Part shown: piece after piece, positions 59,794 to 64,000 of the stretch
Position numbering within the stretch: position 1 is the first letter of the stretch
Layout of the letters: every line of letters begins with the position of its first letter
NCBI RefSeq assembly: GCF_015690355.1
Contig: NZ_JADPRT010000010.1
Span: 294,824-358,823 of the forward strand
From: Streptacidiphilus fuscans
GTDB lineage: Bacteria > Actinomycetota > Actinomycetes > Streptomycetales > Streptomycetaceae
Length of the DNA: 64,000 nt
Direction: 5' to 3'
Program-made: the position numbers and the translations under genes
The notes under the pieces: model-generated
What the model saw: only the letters and a program-made list of their open reading frames with translations
What the model was told of the DNA's origin: nothing
Databases searched by the model: none

Positions 59794-62103
59794 TCACCGA
59801 CGGCCGTAGCCCTCCTCGTCGTCCTCTTCGTCGTCGTCCTCGTAGTAGTCCTCGCCGGACCCCTCCGCGAACATGCCCTCGCCCTCGGCGGCGACCTCGT
59901 CGGCGTCCACCGCGTTGCCGATCTCGAGGATCTCGGTCTTCTGCTCGTCGGCAGCGTCGTCCTCGGCCGCGTCCGCAGCCTCCACGGCCTCCACGGCCTC
60001 CACGTCCGACGGGCCCAGGTCGCCGGTGATGTCGTCATCGTCATCGTCGTCGTCGGAACGGTCGGCCGCCTCGTCGGCGTCCTCCGCCATCGCGTCCGCG
60101 AGGGCCTCGTCGTCCCCGGCCTCGTCCTCGAGCGCGTCGATGAACTCGATGCCGTCCATCTTGGCCAGACGCTCGGCGGCGTCCGTCATGCCGTTCTGGT
60201 CCGCCTCGACAGCCTTGGCGAACCAGTCGCGGGCCTCCGTCTCGCGGTCGACGGCCAGCAGCGCGTCCGCGTAGGCGTAGCGCAGACGGGCGGTCCACGG
60301 CTGCACCGAGTTCGACGCCAGCTCGGGCGACTCCAGGGTCACCACAGCGGCCTCATGCTGACCCATGTCGGCCCGCGCACCGGCCGCGACCAGGCGCATC
60401 TCGACCTGGCCGGCCTTGTCCAGCTGCTTGACCTCGGGTGCGCCGGCCATCTCCAGCGCACGCTCCGGACGGCCCAGACCGCGCTCGCAGTCCGCCATCA
60501 CCGGCCACAGGTCGGCCGAACCGGTCATCCGGCGCGCGGCGCGGAACTCGGTCAGCGCCTCGGAGTACCGCTCGGTCACGTAGGACGCGAACCCGGCCGC
60601 CTCACGGACGGCGGCGACGCGCGACGCGAGGCGCAGGGCCACCCGCGAGTAGGCGTAGGCCTGCTCCGGCTCGGAGTCGAGCAGACGGGCGACCATCACC
60701 AGGTTCTTGGCGACGTCGTCGGCCAGCGTCTTGGGGAGACTCATCAGCTCCTGACGGACATCGCCGTCGACCTCCAGGCCGGTGACGTCCTCGTCGATCG
60801 GCAGCCGACGCGTCGGCTCGCCCCGGTCCCCACCACGGCGCTCGCCGTAGCCGCCACGGTCGTCGCGGCGCGGGCCACGGTCGCCGTAGGAGGGGCGGTC
60901 GCCACGGTCGCGGTCACCGTAGGAACGGCGCTCGCCGCCACCGTACGACGGGCGGTCACCGCGGTCGTCACGGCGGGGACCACGGTCACGATCGCCGTAC
61001 GAGGGACGCGGACGGTCACCGTAGGACGGGCGGTCGCCACGGTCGCCACGGTCGTCACGACGCGGGCCACGGTCGCGGTCACCGTAGGAGGGACGGTCGC
61101 CACGGTCGCGGTCACCGAAGGAACGGCGCTCGCCACCACCGTAGGAGGGACGGTCGCCACGGTCGTCACGGCGGGGACCACGGTCACGGTCACCGTAGGA
61201 GGGACGCGGACGGTCGCCGTACGAGGGACGCTCGCCACGGTCGTCGCGACGCGGGCCACGGTCGCCGCCACCGAAGGACGGGCGGTCACCACGGTCGTCC
61301 CGGCGGGGACCACGGTCACGGTCGCCGTACGAGGGACGCTCGCCACGGTCGTCGCGACGCGGGCCACGGTCGCGGTCGCCGTACGACGGACGGGGACGGT
61401 CGCCGTAGGACGGGCGGTCCTCGCGGCCGCCACGGTCGTCACGGCGCGGGCCACGGTCACCGTAGGAGCCACGATCGCGGTCGCCGTAAGAGGGACGGTC
61501 GTCCCGGCGGGGGCCACGGTCGCCGTAGGACGGGCGGTCGCCACGGTCGTCCCGACGCGGGCCACGGTCACGGTCGCCACCGAAGGAACGGCGCTCGCCA
61601 CCACCGCCGTAGGACGGACGCTCACCGCGGTCGTCACGACGGGGACCACGGTCACGGTCGCCACCGAAGGAGCGACGCTCGCCGCCACCGTACGACGGAC
61701 GGTCGTCACGGCCGCCACGGTCATCCCGACGCGGGCCACGGTCGCCGTACGACGGACGCTCGTTCCGGTCACCGCGGTCGTCACGACGCGGGCCACGGTC
61801 TCGGTCACCATAGGAGGGACGCGGACGGTCGCCGTAGGACGGGCGGTCGCCACGGTCGTCGCGGCGGGGACCACGGTCACGGTCGCCGTACGAGGGACGG
61901 CCACCCCGGTCGTCACGGCCGCCGCGGTCGTCGCGGTCCCGGCCGTACCCGCCGCGCGGACGGTCGTCACGGTCGCGGCTCGGGCCCGGACGGTCGTCCC
62001 GACGGAAGCCACCACCCCGGGAGTCGCGCCGGCCCTCGCCACCTGCGCCCTGCGGTCCATCGCCCGACCGGCGCTCCGGTCGTCCGTTGGGGGGGTATGC
62101 CAT
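59794..62103 (-). CDS. TPR protein with 430-residue Arg/Asp/Gly repeat domain and acidic tail
   Basis: The 769-residue protein has three parts. Residues 1-432 are a low-complexity array of units such as GPRRDDRGDRPSYGDRDR, rich in Arg, Asp, Gly, Tyr and Ser. Residues about 433-640 are helical TPR-like repeats (LMSLPKTLADDVAKNLVMVARLL, YSEALTEFRAARRM). The rest is an acidic tail with a run of eight Asp and many Glu. RG/RD/Y-rich arrays in other proteins bind RNA and form condensates. The TPR core is conserved in actinobacteria. AGGAG precedes the ATG. It lies downstream of the rRNA operon, beyond a terminator. Confidence 0.88.
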   Translation of the reverse strand: MAYPPNGRPERRSGDGPQGAGGEGRRDSRGGGFRRDDRPGPSRDRDDRPRGGYGRDRDDRGGRDDRGGRPSYGDRDRGPRRDDRGDRPSYGDRPRPSYGDRDRGPRRDDRGDRNERPSYGDRGPRRDDRGGRDDRPSYGGGERRSFGGDRDRGPRRDDRGERPSYGGGGERRSFGGDRDRGPRRDDRGDRPSYGDRGPRRDDRPSYGDRDRGSYGDRGPRRDDRGGREDRPSYGDRPRPSYGDRDRGPRRDDRGERPSYGDRDRGPRRDDRGDRPSFGGGDRGPRRDDRGERPSYGDRPRPSYGDRDRGPRRDDRGDRPSYGGGERRSFGDRDRGDRPSYGDRDRGPRRDDRGDRGDRPSYGDRPRPSYGDRDRGPRRDDRGDRPSYGGGERRSYGDRDRGDRPSYGDRGPRRDDRGGYGERRGGDRGEPTRRLPIDEDVTGLEVDGDVRQELMSLPKTLADDVAKNLVMVARLLDSEPEQAYAYSRVALRLASRVAAVREAAGFASYVTERYSEALTEFRAARRMTGSADLWPVMADCERGLGRPERALEMAGAPEVKQLDKAGQVEMRLVAAGARADMGQHEAAVVTLESPELASNSVQPWTARLRYAYADALLAVDRETEARDWFAKAVEADQNGMTDAAERLAKMDGIEFIDALEDEAGDDEALADAMAEDADEAADRSDDDDDDDDITGDLGPSDVEAVEAVEAADAAEDDAADEQKTEILEIGNAVDADEVAAEGEGMFAEGSGEDYYEDDDEEDDEEGYGRR
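60835..62060 (-). repeat. long degenerate coding repeat array
   Basis: About 1.2 kb of interleaved short units built on CGGTCGCCGTAGGA, CGGTCGTCACGGCG and CCACGGTCACG (plus strand). It encodes the Arg/Asp/Gly domain. Unit spacing varies, unlike a CRISPR array, and the plus strand also stays open as a Val/Thr-rich reading. Confidence 0.9.
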
Positions 62104-62230
62104 TGGGGTGACTCCTGTCTGGACTTCTCTGCTTCTCTACGGCACGCGCCCGACGCTCGGCCGGGCGACCCACGCCGTCACTCATTCTCCCGCACTCAGC
62201 AAGCAGCCGCTCACGGGAGCAAAGACACGC

Positions 62231-62270
62231 AAAAAAGCCGAGGCCCCAGCACATCACTGGGGCCTCGGCT
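62231..62270 (-). terminator. rRNA operon terminator
   Basis: On the minus strand a perfect 14-bp stem (arms 62236-62249 and 62257-62270, 7-base loop) is followed by six T (62231-62236), 10 bp after the 5S gene. This is a classical intrinsic terminator. Confidence 0.95.
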
Positions 62271-62280
62271 CTGAAAGATT

Positions 62281-62399
62281 GTTCGGCGGCGTCCTACTCT
62301 CCCACAGGGTCCCCCCTGCAGTACCATCGGCGCTGTGAGGCTTAGCTTCCGGGTTCGGAATGTAACCGGGCGTTTCCCTCACGCTATGACCACCGAAAC
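62281..62399 (-). rRNA. rrf: 5S ribosomal RNA
   Basis: The minus strand gives a complete 119-base 5S RNA starting GTTTCGGTGGTCATAGCG and ending GCCGCCGAAC, with the conserved CCGAACCCGGAAGC loop and the complementary ends that form helix I. It is the last gene of the rRNA operon, 81 bp after 23S, and is followed by a terminator. Confidence 0.97.
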
Positions 62400-62480
62400 A
62401 CGATGAAACTGTCAACCCCGCCCCCGAGCGGGGGCAGAAAGGTCGCTGTCTCAGAACAGCACAGTGGACGCGTAGCAACT

Positions 62481-64000
<1,520 letters not shown>

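Noticed and set aside
60835..62060. Repeat array as a possible CRISPR
   Set aside because: Units are not separated by unique spacers, vary in length, keep one open reading frame and encode a regular peptide repeat.
59773..62274. An 833-residue Val/Thr-rich open frame on the plus strand opposite the Arg/Asp-repeat gene
   Set aside because: It is a by-product of the repeated G+C-rich codons of the minus-strand gene, has no ribosome site or recognisable domain, and runs into the rRNA terminator.

Overview
The window is about 72% G+C, with strong G/C bias at third codon positions, GTG starts and AGGAGG-type ribosome binding sites. Its backbone gene order is that of a Streptomyces-type chromosome (Streptomycetaceae or a close relative such as Streptacidiphilus or Kitasatospora): tyrA-cmk-der, then parA-scpA-scpB-rluB, ald, nudix-pyrG, and tlyA-nadK-recN. 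It ends in an rRNA operon (5S and the 3' half of 23S) transcribed leftwards. I see no prophage, insertion sequence, CRISPR array or tRNA gene. Most of the window is ordinary core chromosome.

Layout. 1-7.1 kb: a plus-strand acyl-CoA cluster (phenylacetate-CoA ligase, an alpha-methylacyl-CoA racemase-like protein, thiolase, FadB) with a PaaR-type palindrome upstream. 7.1-11.7 kb: two PIG-V-like membrane mannosyltransferase paralogues flank a hypothetical protein and an aquaporin. The first paralogue runs into a C24-G12 homopolymer that looks like an assembly defect. 11.8-21.1 kb: an alpha/beta hydrolase, a large membrane protein, two lipoproteins (one a Liv-type binding protein), and a branched-chain-type ABC transporter in which LivH, LivM and LivG are fused. 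21.1-24.6 kb: two Rpf/LysM cell-wall enzymes and two hypothetical proteins. 24.6-29.9 kb: der, cmk, tyrA, an M24 peptidase and a DUF952 protein. 30-34.5 kb: a secreted phosphoesterase, an MFS exporter with its TetR regulator and two palindromic operators. 34.5-39.3 kb: the chromosome segregation block. 39.6-45.8 kb: ald, an NB-ARC/TPR regulator-like protein, a Nudix hydrolase and pyrG. 46.4-54.9 kb: a GH15 enzyme, HAD and VOC proteins, a GT4 glycosyltransferase, recN, nadK and tlyA. 55-62.1 kb: a histone-tail-like protein, an SCP2 protein, a HAD-IIA phosphatase, TPR and DUF1015 proteins, and a 769-residue protein with a huge Arg/Asp repeat domain. 62.2-64 kb: rRNA.

The most unusual thing I see is not one gene but a recurrent pattern. 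Unrelated genes carry short tandem repeats (8-18 bp, often exactly 12 or 15 bp) at their start codon, at their stop codon, or in an interdomain linker, while the conserved cores are untouched. Clear N-terminal cases are the racemase, the aquaporin, the gene at 17073, ScpA and NAD kinase. Clear stop-codon cases are the genes ending at 16256, 29861, 32211, 49717, 54135, 55002, 57718 and 59642, where the repeat unit contains the stop codon. Each locus has its own unit sequence, so this is not a dispersed element. It looks like a genome-wide process of local duplication tolerated at gene edges.

Other points worth a second look are the triple Liv fusion paired with a LivF whose Walker A lysine is arginine, a second Lys-to-Arg P-loop in the NB-ARC protein, the paired operators of the MFS exporter, and the Arg/Asp-repeat TPR protein beside the rRNA operon.
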